DNA of 9,435 nt from Chlamydiota bacterium (GTDB taxonomy: Bacteria; Chlamydiota; Chlamydiia; Chlamydiales; Rhabdochlamydiaceae), in contig JABEVM010000179.1 of NCBI GenBank assembly GCA_013041585.1, positions 1 through 9,435 on the forward strand. The letters run 5' to 3'. Positions within the stretch are counted from its first letter, which is position 1, and the number at the start of each line of letters is the position of its first letter. Below are positions 1 to 6,878 of the stretch, in pieces. A program made the translations under genes and the position numbers. Under the pieces are notes generated by a model. That model did not search any database and was not told the origin of the DNA. It saw only the letters and a program-made list of their open reading frames with translations.

Positions 1-1
1 C

Positions 2-1378
2 TCACAAACCCATGAATTGGGGCCATTGGAGCAGTATGCCTTAAATCGCTGGACTGGGAATGTATGCTTAAGTGAGATACATGGATCTTGGCTTGGAAAT
101 TTTTTCTTCAGTCTTGTATATACAACTGATAAGGAAAGAATTTGGGGAGTCTTTAATGAGATTCTTTTACAGAATCTAGATCAAGCTCCTCAGGAAAGTA
201 AGCTTTACAGACAAAGTGCATCCCACGTCATAACCTGGATGGAAAAATCATTTTCTGGATCTGTTAATGATCGAATTAAAAATACGTATAACCCTGCCAT
301 TGCCCTTCTAGTGGATTTCAGTTCAGGACCGGCAACTCTCCCTCCTCAGCAAAGTAAACCTCTGCTTTCTAAACCTACGCAAACGCAACCATCTCACCAA
401 AAAGGTTTGCCTAATGTGGGCAATACCTGCTGGATGAATACGGCAATAAAATGCATAAGCACATCTGGGATTTGGGATAAAATGCTCGAAAATCCACCTC
501 CTCCTGAAATGAAGAGATTGCATCAACAATTATGCTACATAGTCGAATCCCTTCGCTCCGGTAAAGAAGTAACATGGGACATGTGTAAGCAACTCGAAAA
601 TGAAATTTTTAGAGTCAGACATCTCGTGCGTGGTGCAGAACTTGTTAGGGGTCGACAAAATGATTCCGCAGAATTTCTACTTTTTTTGCAAAATGCTTTT
701 CATTTCACTCCTGAACCCAAATATTCAAGCCAAAGAGCTTCGATATACTCTGGAACGGGAGATTACGGTCGTTATAGCACACTACATGCATCGGAATCCA
801 TTATCGGAGTAGTCGTATCTGGTGAACATAGTCTAAACCCGAATATGCCAGTTAATTTAGAAGAGCTCATCTCTGGAGAAGAGTATAGAGAACTTCGCCC
901 GAGCTTCCAAAGAAAAGAAAATAGTTCTATAGAAAACCTGCCAGATGATAACAGAACACCCAATAGAGTATTTAAGATGTCCTCTCGCTTCACGCAGTTA
1001 CCCGATATCATGTTAGTTAACCTAAATCGATATACGCTCCTTACTAGCCAAGTTTTTGGAAATGAAAGAAAACGACATAATCAAATAAAACTGGGCCCAG
1101 ATGGTACAATCCATTTTAGAGAGTATAAACTCAAATACGATAACCGAAATAGAATTATAGGTGCAGAACCTAAAGCCATACATCGATATCGAATTAAAGG
1201 ATCCATCACTCATCTAGGTTATGACGGGATGGGCCACTATGTATATGAAGAAAGAAATGCGCAAGGTAAAGGATTTAGGCATAGCGATTCAAGAGTGTCA
1301 TCCATATCTACAAGCACATTAGGTCAAGACGGATACTTTTTCATCTTGGAAAAAGTGGATGTTGTCCCCATAAAATAA
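2..1378 (+). CDS. USP/UCH-type deubiquitinase (peptidase family C19), 5' partial
   Basis: Predicted cysteine protease that removes ubiquitin from proteins; bacteria lack ubiquitin, so the substrate would be in a eukaryotic host. The frame is open to the left edge, so the true start lies outside the window; the first in-window start-like codon is a TTG at 17, and residues below count from it. After about 100 residues of unrecognised sequence and a Pro/Gln-rich linker (about 105-129) comes the USP Cys box GLPNVGNTCWMN (nucleophile C138, codon 428-430). It is followed by RQNDSAEFLLFL (213-224, the family's QQDxxEF motif), LPDIMLVNLNRY (328-339, matching LPxxLxxxLxRF), the His box GHYVYEER (H407), and SDSRV with D424 as probable third catalytic residue before a GYFFILEK ending. 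No CxxC zinc-finger pairs are seen between the boxes, so it is a minimal USP core. Family identification is strong; host secretion and target are inference. Confidence 0.88.
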   Translation, partial: SQTHELGPLEQYALNRWTGNVCLSEIHGSWLGNFFFSLVYTTDKERIWGVFNEILLQNLDQAPQESKLYRQSASHVITWMEKSFSGSVNDRIKNTYNPAIALLVDFSSGPATLPPQQSKPLLSKPTQTQPSHQKGLPNVGNTCWMNTAIKCISTSGIWDKMLENPPPPEMKRLHQQLCYIVESLRSGKEVTWDMCKQLENEIFRVRHLVRGAELVRGRQNDSAEFLLFLQNAFHFTPEPKYSSQRASIYSGTGDYGRYSTLHASESIIGVVVSGEHSLNPNMPVNLEELISGEEYRELRPSFQRKENSSIENLPDDNRTPNRVFKMSSRFTQLPDIMLVNLNRYTLLTSQVFGNERKRHNQIKLGPDGTIHFREYKLKYDNRNRIIGAEPKAIHRYRIKGSITHLGYDGMGHYVYEERNAQGKGFRHSDSRVSSISTSTLGQDGYFFILEKVDVVPIK

Positions 1379-1436
1379 TAATTCTTTGATCTGTCCTAAG
1401 ACAGGCTTTCCAATATTTCTGATCCCTCCATCAATA

Positions 1437-1455
1437 AGTAAAAAAATATTTTACT
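1437..1455 (+). terminator. weak AT-rich hairpin downstream of the deubiquitinase gene
   Basis: A 7-bp stem AGTAAAA/TTTTACT with a 5-base loop lies 58 bases after the stop codon at 1378; a run of seven T follows at 1466-1472, about ten bases beyond the stem. A second small hairpin, CTGTC/GACAG with a 4-base loop, is at 1391-1404. Either could end the upstream transcript before the tRNA gene, but the stems are short or AT-only and the T-run is displaced, so this is weakly supported. Confidence 0.22.
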
Positions 1456-1514
1456 CGTATCGAAATTTTTTTATATTGGTGCAAAATTGCAGCTCAATTT
1501 ACCATATCTTCTCG

Positions 1515-1520
1515 TAGAAT
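1515..1520 (+). promoter_or_regulatory. candidate -10 element for tRNA-Ala
   Basis: TAGAAT (5 of 6 to the sigma-70 consensus) lies 18 bases before the first base of the tRNA, a plausible place for a short precursor leader. No -35 box at 16-18 bp is convincing; the nearest TTG-containing hexamer, TTGCAG at 1487-1492, is 22 bp away. Tentative. Confidence 0.25.
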
Positions 1521-1538
1521 GAAGAAAAACCCATCTCT

Positions 1539-1611
1539 GGGGCGTTAGCTCAGTTGGTAGAGCGCAACAATGGCATTGTTGAGGCCAGCGGTTCGAATCC
1601 GCTACGCTCCA
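1539..1611 (+). tRNA. tRNA-Ala (anticodon GGC)
   Basis: Full cloverleaf by eye. Acceptor stem 1539-1545 pairs with 1604-1610 and contains the G3:U70 wobble that is the alanine identity element. D stem GCTC/GAGC is at 1548-1551 and 1560-1563 with an AGTTGGTA loop. Anticodon stem CAACA/TGTTG is at 1565-1569 and 1577-1581 around the 7-base loop ATGGCAT. The anticodon GGC at 1572-1574 reads GCC and GCU. The T stem AGCGG/CCGCT (1587-1591 and 1599-1603) has a TTCGAAT loop. The discriminator is A1611. The 3' CCA is not encoded (AAA follows), so it must be added by a nucleotidyltransferase. The gene sits between two accessory-type genes. Confidence 0.97.
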
Positions 1612-1630
1612 AATACCCCTCTTATAATCT

Positions 1631-1792
1631 ATGCATAAACAAGAAATTCTCTTCCGAAATAGAAGCTTAGGATTAGCTCAAAAAGGAAAATTTGAAAAAA
1701 GATTCCTTCCTATTTCAGGTGTTTTCGAAGCAGCTATTCCTATGGCTTGGTTTAATCCAGGCTTTATTAAGGCAGACACGGAACAATCGTAA
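1631..1792 (+). CDS. doubtful 53-aa ORF, unrecognised
   Basis: An ATG-initiated frame of 53 codons begins 19 bases after the tRNA and runs into the 3' end of the convergent EEP gene, overlapping it by 26 bases. The product starts MHKQEILFRNRSLGLAQKG and ends near PGFIKADTEQS; it is basic in its first half and has a hydrophobic stretch around residues 28-46. An in-frame TAA at 1625-1627 closes it upstream and no ribosome-binding site precedes the ATG. I do not recognise it. It could be a small gene, a remnant of a longer gene, or chance; chance is quite possible at this length. Confidence 0.2.
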   Translation: MHKQEILFRNRSLGLAQKGKFEKRFLPISGVFEAAIPMAWFNPGFIKADTEQS

Positions 1793-3341
1793 CCCCTACC
1801 GGATAATGATCAGACTGGTTGTCTTGACTTGGAAGATATTGATTTATGTCAGGCATTTCTTTTTTAAATCCAACTGTTGGATGCGTAAGCAAAAAACGCC
1901 CTCCACTTTTGGGCTTAAGCGTAATCAAATAATCCTCTTCATCAATAGCAACCCTTCCCATTTTTGAATGTTGCGCTGTGACCATCCGCCTTTTTATAGT
2001 CGTAGGCCCTACGCTTGTGGCCACAAGACCCAGTGTATCAAAATGCTCTCGTAACTTTTTTACATCTTCTTCTGTCTTGGTATTCGCATCTATTCCTATG
2101 AGTAACTGAAGATTTGCATTTTCTGGCTTCTTAGATAGTTGGAAAAACTTCTCCATAACAAGACTAATCTGCAGTCTTCCATCCTCTGCTTTTGTAGAGT
2201 GGCCATGACAAGAGCTTAATAGAAATTTTTCTCCCGTCTTCTTTCGAGCTGCGAGAATTGCGTTCATTTTTCCTTCTTTAAACCCTTCATATCCTTCAAT
2301 TGCAATCATTTCATAGTTCGGCTCCCACACGTCTCTACGAAGGAAAATAAAGCAACCATCTTGAGGATTTTGCTTGTCAATGGGCAAAAAGAGCTCATCC
2401 TGCATTAAAACTTCAGGAAGAATCAGATCGCTTTCTTGGGTAAATACAACGCTACTATCAGCCGCAAGAAGCTTTTCTTTAAATGCATTCGCTTTGGCGC
2501 TTGGGTTCCCAAGAGTTCGAGCAAAAACATCCTTTACATTATTGATTTGTCTAATCAGCGATGAATCTGTAGAGACAAGATGAAGGTTGAGAGCGTGATA
2601 AATCCAATAGAAAAATGCTTGTCCGGCTGGCGAACAAAACACTTCTAAATCCTGTGTATTTGCGCTATCTCCCAAAAATCTTTTAAGGAAATTTTTATCT
2701 AATTTTCTTATTGCATTTGTAAGAATAGCTTCCGATTTAGTTACACTTAACGTTTCTTCTGTAAAGACGGAATCGAGCAGATCTTTTTTCAACTCGAAAC
2801 TATTCTGCCCTTTTAAACCCTGTGTTGAACTCAAAATAGGTAAAGCAAAGGATTTTCCTTCTCTAGCCGCCTTATCGCGTAAAATCTTATCTAAGCTTAA
2901 AAGCTCTGGAGGGTTATTTCTGAAAAAGCGAAAAACTTTTCTGCTGCTATAACGGTCTAAAAAATGAAGAATGTGATGTAAGTCACGCTCTGTAAAACTC
3001 TGCAACTTTTGTTGCTTTTCTCTTATCGCATCTAGTAACTCAGGGGTCACTAGTTCCGATAATATGGGGCCATATTCCTGGTCTCTTTCTATCCCTTGAG
3101 CTACAAGAAGGTTACGATAATTTTTCACCGCTATATCATCAGTTCCTACTTTTTGCATCCACCTTCTTACCTCAGAATCTGAGAGATTTCTGAATAAATG
3201 TTCCTTCGCTAGGACTAGTTCAAAAACTTTTTGACGAACAGGATTCGCCTCTGGTCCATAATCTCCTTCAAATTCAAATGGATCAGTAAATATGCCCAAT
3301 ATATTTGCGGTATGTATAACAACACTAAAAAATATGTTCAT
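1767..3341 (-). CDS. EEP-fold (endonuclease/exonuclease/phosphatase) protein with large internal insertion
   Basis: A 524-aa protein of the metal-dependent superfamily that includes DNase I, exonuclease III, inositol-polyphosphate 5-phosphatases, sphingomyelinase and CdtB. Visible motifs: SSVVFTQES (catalytic Glu E303), SSCHGHS (H379/H381), LLIGIDAN (D418, N420), PTTIKRRMVTAQHSK (446-460), IDEEDYLI (D467/D470) and SDHYPV (D511, H512), in the order and spacing of the fold. The N-terminus, FFSVVIHTANILG, looks like the family's first strand, so roughly 250 mainly helical residues (about 40-285) appear inserted before the Glu motif. The ATG at 3341 is the only plausible start: a TAA lies upstream in frame and no other start codon intervenes. 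No Shine-Dalgarno is evident. No classical signal peptide is seen. It has its own promoter candidate at 3368-3396. Substrate (DNA, phosphoinositide, lipid) cannot be told; an effector role is inference. Confidence 0.8.
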   Translation of the reverse strand: MNIFFSVVIHTANILGIFTDPFEFEGDYGPEANPVRQKVFELVLAKEHLFRNLSDSEVRRWMQKVGTDDIAVKNYRNLLVAQGIERDQEYGPILSELVTPELLDAIREKQQKLQSFTERDLHHILHFLDRYSSRKVFRFFRNNPPELLSLDKILRDKAAREGKSFALPILSSTQGLKGQNSFELKKDLLDSVFTEETLSVTKSEAILTNAIRKLDKNFLKRFLGDSANTQDLEVFCSPAGQAFFYWIYHALNLHLVSTDSSLIRQINNVKDVFARTLGNPSAKANAFKEKLLAADSSVVFTQESDLILPEVLMQDELFLPIDKQNPQDGCFIFLRRDVWEPNYEMIAIEGYEGFKEGKMNAILAARKKTGEKFLLSSCHGHSTKAEDGRLQISLVMEKFFQLSKKPENANLQLLIGIDANTKTEEDVKKLREHFDTLGLVATSVGPTTIKRRMVTAQHSKMGRVAIDEEDYLITLKPKSGGRFLLTHPTVGFKKEMPDINQYLPSQDNQSDHYPVGVTIVPCLP

Positions 3342-3357
3342 AAGGATAAAAATGGGT

Positions 3358-3377
3358 AAAAAAAGATTTTATAATCT
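3358..3377 (-). terminator. candidate terminator after the transporter gene
   Basis: Read on the minus strand, AGATT and AATCT form a 5-bp stem with an ATAA loop, followed directly by seven T (the A-run at 3358-3364). The form is that of an intrinsic terminator, 37 bases or more after the transporter stop codon, but the stem is short and has one G-C pair. It overlaps the -10 box of the EEP promoter candidate. The longer palindrome at 3379-3396 lies just before it and may contribute. Confidence 0.35.
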
Positions 3378-3396
3378 ATTGATTTTCACAAATCAA
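3368..3396 (-). promoter_or_regulatory. sigma-70-type promoter candidate for the EEP gene
   Basis: On the minus strand TTGATT (3391-3396) and TATAAA (3368-3373) are separated by exactly 17 bp. Transcription would start near 3361, giving a leader of about 20 bases before the ATG at 3341. This suggests the EEP gene can be expressed independently of the rpoD operon upstream. Confidence 0.55.
3379..3396. repeat. 7-bp palindrome overlapping the -35 box
   Basis: Perfect inverted repeat TTGATTT/AAATCAA around a 4-base centre. Its right arm covers the -35 hexamer of the EEP promoter candidate and the rest occupies the spacer. It could be an operator for a dimeric regulator or the stem of a terminator for the transporter transcript; AT-rich composition makes chance formation possible. 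Confidence 0.4.
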
Positions 3397-3413
3397 AACA
3401 ATACGAAAACCTA

Positions 3414-4646
3414 TCAGCTAAAAAAACTATATTTAAAATAAAGCCAGATTGCAGCAATTGCAAGAGTGATTGCTGTCGTTGGAGCTCCTATCCGAAAATG
3501 CTGCTTCCAGCTGATTTTTACTCCTAAATCAGCGCTTTGCGACACCACAATGATATTGGCAATACTCCCCAAAATAAATAGATTCCCTGCAAGCGTGCTC
3601 GAAAGCGCAAGAATAGAGCCATAAAGGGCTTCATTTGGGGTAAAGGGGAGAAGAAGCATGACTGCGGGCACATTCGAAATGATATTGGATATCACAGCAG
3701 TAAAAGGAAATAGGATCCAGGGACTACTAAGGGAAATCCCAAAAGTTTCGAAATAGGAAAGGCCTTGTTGCAATAATCCTGTCTCTACTAAGTTTTGCGT
3801 CACAATAAAAAGACCGAAAAAAAGAACAAGAAGCTGCCAGTCCACAAAATCAAGCATGCTTTTGGAAGACATCCGTCTACTGAAAAGGAGTAAGCCAGAA
3901 GCTGCTAACACGACATATTCTCTAGGATACGAAGAGAAGAGAAAGAAAAGTAAGACAACGATAAGCACCCCAATCCCTTTATTGCTTTGCCACTTGTTGT
4001 AGGTTGGGTATTCGATAGCATCTTTTTCTTTTCCCTTTGGATGTTCCCATTTTCCTTTATACATTTTATTAATCACTTGCCAAGCAGCGACCCATCCAAA
4101 GATAGTAGGAAGTAAAGAGTCCCAAAGATACTGCCTAAAAGAAAGATGCATGACTTGCCCAATTAAAATGTTTTGCGGGTTTCCAATGAGAGTCATTGCA
4201 GAACCAATATTGGAAGCGCAGGCAAGACCGAGTAAAAAAGGAATTGGGTTCAAACGCTTTAAATGGCATGTTTTAATGATCAAGGGCGTCATGGCAAGAC
4301 AAACTATGTCGTTAACTAAAATAGCTGAAAAAAAGCCCGCTACAACCATTAGCGTCAAAAGAAGATGTTTAGGCGAGAGCTTCATCTTACTAAGACGGTC
4401 TGTTATGAATCCGTAAAAACCACTATAGTAAAATTGTGCGGATAGAATCATCAGGCCAAAAAGAATGACAATTGTTGGAAGGTCGATCATTGCAATCGCT
4501 TGTGGCAGAGGAGTCCCTTTAAGGAGAATGAGCAGAATTGCGCCTACAAGCGCAATTCCCGAGCGATTTAATGCAAGACCTGGAATGTTACCTAAAATCA
4601 TTCCAAGATATACAAACAATAAAATGGCGATGACGGATAAGTCCAT
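3414..4646 (-). CDS. ArsB/NhaD-type ion transporter (IT superfamily) membrane protein
   Basis: A 410-aa inner-membrane secondary transporter, nearly all hydrophobic segments, with the internal two-fold repeat of the IT superfamily (ArsB, NhaD, CitM, DASS). The first half has NDIVCLAMTPLIIKTC (112-127) and SNIGSAMTLIGNPQNILIG (145-163); the second half has SNVPAVMLLLPF (324-335) and STLAGNLFILGSIANIIVV (350-368), matching the paired hairpin motifs. A hydrophilic loop at about 196-222 separates the halves. Length agrees with ArsB-like proteins. The ATG at 4646 has an AGGT-containing ribosome-binding site 6-9 bases upstream and lies 16 bases after the dinG stop, so co-translation with dinG is likely. 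The cargo could be arsenite, Na+/H+ exchange or a dicarboxylate; no arsR or arsC is nearby, so an arsenic role should not be assumed. Confidence 0.85.
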   Translation of the reverse strand: MDLSVIAILLFVYLGMILGNIPGLALNRSGIALVGAILLILLKGTPLPQAIAMIDLPTIVILFGLMILSAQFYYSGFYGFITDRLSKMKLSPKHLLLTLMVVAGFFSAILVNDIVCLAMTPLIIKTCHLKRLNPIPFLLGLACASNIGSAMTLIGNPQNILIGQVMHLSFRQYLWDSLLPTIFGWVAAWQVINKMYKGKWEHPKGKEKDAIEYPTYNKWQSNKGIGVLIVVLLFFLFSSYPREYVVLAASGLLLFSRRMSSKSMLDFVDWQLLVLFFGLFIVTQNLVETGLLQQGLSYFETFGISLSSPWILFPFTAVISNIISNVPAVMLLLPFTPNEALYGSILALSSTLAGNLFILGSIANIIVVSQSADLGVKISWKQHFRIGAPTTAITLAIAAIWLYFKYSFFS

Positions 4647-4662
4647 ATACTACCTAACGCAT

Positions 4663-6852
4663 TTATCCGTACTTTACAGGATGCGTGGTAATATAGAAAA
4701 CTCTCATTTCTTGCAGAACTTTAGCTGTGTCTTGAAAAACCACACGAGATGGCGGTAAACTTTTTAGGAAAAACTTTCCGTACGCTTTTGTCTTCACTCT
4801 TTTATCAAGACAGACAACACACCCTCTATCAGTTTTCTTACGAATCAGCCTTCCAAAGCCTTGTTTGAACTTCACAACAGCTTGAGGAACACTATATTCT
4901 AGGAATGGATCTCTTCCTTGCTCAACTAGAGACTCATAGTACGCTTCTACCATAGGTTCACTAGGAACTTTGAAAGGGAGCTTCACGATCACAATGAGCC
5001 TTAGAATATCTCCTGGAATATCAATCCCTTCCCAGAATGAGTCTGTTCCAAAAAGTACGCTCCCTGATCTTGAACGGAATTTTTCAAGTAGCACCTGTCT
5101 TGAAGCTTCACCTTGTCTTAAAAAAGAGTAAGAGAACTTTTCCGCTTTCGGCGCGAGTTTTTCATAACAGGAAATGAGCATCTCGTAGGAAGTGAAAAGA
5201 ATGAAAGCGTTGCCCTCGCTCACTTGGATAAGGTTCCAAATTCTCTCATACGCTTCTGAGGCAAATGCAGGAGAACTTGGATCAGCAATGTCGGAAGGAA
5301 CGAGAAAAAGAGAATTCTTCTCATAATCAAAAGGAGAGTCATAAACTTTTTCTGTAACTTCACGGCCACTATGGTCTATCCCCAAATTTTTCTTGATAAA
5401 TCCAAAATCTCTCATCGTTGTAAGGGTTGCGCTGCATAGGCCAACTGTCAGCTGCTTTTTAAACAGAGTCTCGCTTAAATAAGAGGAGATATCTAATGTC
5501 GCATCGATAAGTGTTGTATTCGTACTTAGGGCCAAATTATTTTTTTCAATATAGCGCACTCGGTTTTTTGAATCGTTTTCTTCAAAAAAGTTTTGTAAAT
5601 TTGTAACTAGCTCTTCTAAACGAGTGAATAAAGTATGCATCTCCATACAGGAAGAGCGTATTTTTTCTTTCATCACATCAGATACCGCAGAATATAAATC
5701 TTCTTCCCAATGCAAAAGCATTTGAGAAAATTTCTTCAGCTCTTTCACTAGCTCTTGGAATACGGGAACAATATTATCTTTCCATAGGGAGTCTTGAAGA
5801 GTGGATTTACGAAGGCGCCATTTCTTCTCACGAAAATCTTCTCTTTTTGATTCTTCAAAAAACTGGTCGAGCAAGGTAAATGTCTCTGCAATTTTCGGCA
5901 TGATGATTCGCTTTTCAGCGGGGATATCGAGCTCTACGCGCTGAAGAATCGAAAGAAGATCCTTAGAATTTTTTGACTGGACAAGCAATTTTTCTCGAAT
6001 TTTCCCAAGAGGGCTTTGATCTAAGGCCCCATCGGAAATAATTCTATTAAGCAACCTGTATAAATCGCTGCGATGGATTTTGATTGCCAAACTATCTAAA
6101 GCGATCTGCTCAATATGATGCGCCTCATCGATAATCATCCTTGTATATGGAGGAAGGATCGATTTTTCTTCGTTATAATCTTTGCGATTTTTTGCGACCA
6201 TATCTGCAAAAAGCAGGTAGTGGTTCACAATTAAAATCTGCGCATCCGCTACGTTTTTTCTAGCAGCAAAAAAATGACAATTTTTGTACTCGGGGCAGTG
6301 AATATGCGTACAGCTATCGCTGTCTGCTGAGACTTTATCCCAATTCGAGGATGAAACAGGAAAAGAGAGGTTCGACTTAGAACCATCTTTTGTGGAATAT
6401 CCCCAGTTTTCAATTGCTTTCCATTCAGGAGAACCTTCAGAAAAAAGTGTAGTAGAAAGACTTTCCTGCTCATGAAATTTTTTCATGCAAAGATAATTTC
6501 CCATCCCTTTTACAAGAACCACTTTGATATCGATCCCTAAAATTTGTAAAAGAAGAGGAAGGTCTTTATGAAAAAGCTGCTCTTGCAGCGCAATCGTATG
6601 TGTGGAGATGACGGTTTTTTCTTTTTGAGTAACTGCCCAGAAAAGGGCAGGAACAAGGTAAGCAAAGCTTTTGCCAGTTCCCGTTCCCGCTTCAATAAGG
6701 GCAATTTTTTCATCGAGATAGGATTCGAAGATCTGAAATGACATCTCCCACTGAGATGTTCTCTCTTCAAATCCATCTAAAGAAGCAGCGAGGAGTCCCT
6801 CGGAAGAGAAAATTCGCTTCGCGAACTCCTCATACGACTTTTTTATAGACAA
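4663..6852 (-). CDS. dinG: DinG-family (XPD-like) Fe-S superfamily 2 DNA helicase
   Basis: A 729-aa ATP-dependent 5'-3' DNA helicase, the family that unwinds R-loops, D-loops and forked substrates in repair. Motifs in order: Q-like motif near RTSQWEM (31-37); Walker A EAGTGTGKS (54-62, K61); Fe-S cluster cysteines C122, C181, C186 and C192; DEAH box (242-245); SATLT (motif III-like, in the LCSATLTTMRDF stretch); TDSFWEGIDIPG (motif V); and QGFGRLIR (664-671, motif VI with arginine finger). Length is close to E. coli DinG (about 716 aa), and no N-terminal exonuclease domain of the Bacillus type is present. The start is a TTG at 6852: an in-frame TGA lies nine bases upstream and the next ATG would remove the Q motif. 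GAGAAG upstream may serve as ribosome-binding site. It follows rpoD by 26 bases. YoaA is an alternative name for the same architecture. Confidence 0.92.
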   Translation of the reverse strand: MSIKKSYEEFAKRIFSSEGLLAASLDGFEERTSQWEMSFQIFESYLDEKIALIEAGTGTGKSFAYLVPALFWAVTQKEKTVISTHTIALQEQLFHKDLPLLLQILGIDIKVVLVKGMGNYLCMKKFHEQESLSTTLFSEGSPEWKAIENWGYSTKDGSKSNLSFPVSSSNWDKVSADSDSCTHIHCPEYKNCHFFAARKNVADAQILIVNHYLLFADMVAKNRKDYNEEKSILPPYTRMIIDEAHHIEQIALDSLAIKIHRSDLYRLLNRIISDGALDQSPLGKIREKLLVQSKNSKDLLSILQRVELDIPAEKRIIMPKIAETFTLLDQFFEESKREDFREKKWRLRKSTLQDSLWKDNIVPVFQELVKELKKFSQMLLHWEEDLYSAVSDVMKEKIRSSCMEMHTLFTRLEELVTNLQNFFEENDSKNRVRYIEKNNLALSTNTTLIDATLDISSYLSETLFKKQLTVGLCSATLTTMRDFGFIKKNLGIDHSGREVTEKVYDSPFDYEKNSLFLVPSDIADPSSPAFASEAYERIWNLIQVSEGNAFILFTSYEMLISCYEKLAPKAEKFSYSFLRQGEASRQVLLEKFRSRSGSVLFGTDSFWEGIDIPGDILRLIVIVKLPFKVPSEPMVEAYYESLVEQGRDPFLEYSVPQAVVKFKQGFGRLIRKKTDRGCVVCLDKRVKTKAYGKFFLKSLPPSRVVFQDTAKVLQEMRVFYITTHPVKYG

Positions 6853-6878
6853 AGGTTCTTCTCAGCAAAAGAAAGTTC

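Noticed and set aside
1539..1611. Direct repeat of the tRNA 3' end as an attachment-site pair
   Set aside because: I looked for a second copy of the T-loop to acceptor sequence in the window and saw none; a distant copy outside the window cannot be excluded.
1623..1628. Perfect TATAAT just after the tRNA gene
   Set aside because: No -35 box lies 16-18 bp upstream, and transcription would begin after the ATG at 1631, so it cannot serve the small ORF in the ordinary way.
1692..1967. Plus-strand TTG-initiated frame of 91 codons with a purine-rich AAGGAAA just upstream
   Set aside because: It runs antisense through 200 bases encoding conserved EEP motifs (SDHYPV, DEEDYLI), and its product is a low-complexity antisense-type sequence; the ribosome-site resemblance is most likely chance.
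1767..3341. CdtB-like genotoxin
   Set aside because: Catalytic motifs fit the whole EEP superfamily; nothing specific to CdtB, such as CdtA or CdtC partner genes or a secretion signal, is visible.
3414..4646. Arsenite efflux resistance operon
   Set aside because: The transporter has the broad IT-superfamily pattern, but no arsR, arsA, arsC or arsenic-related gene is nearby; the substrate cannot be assigned from sequence.
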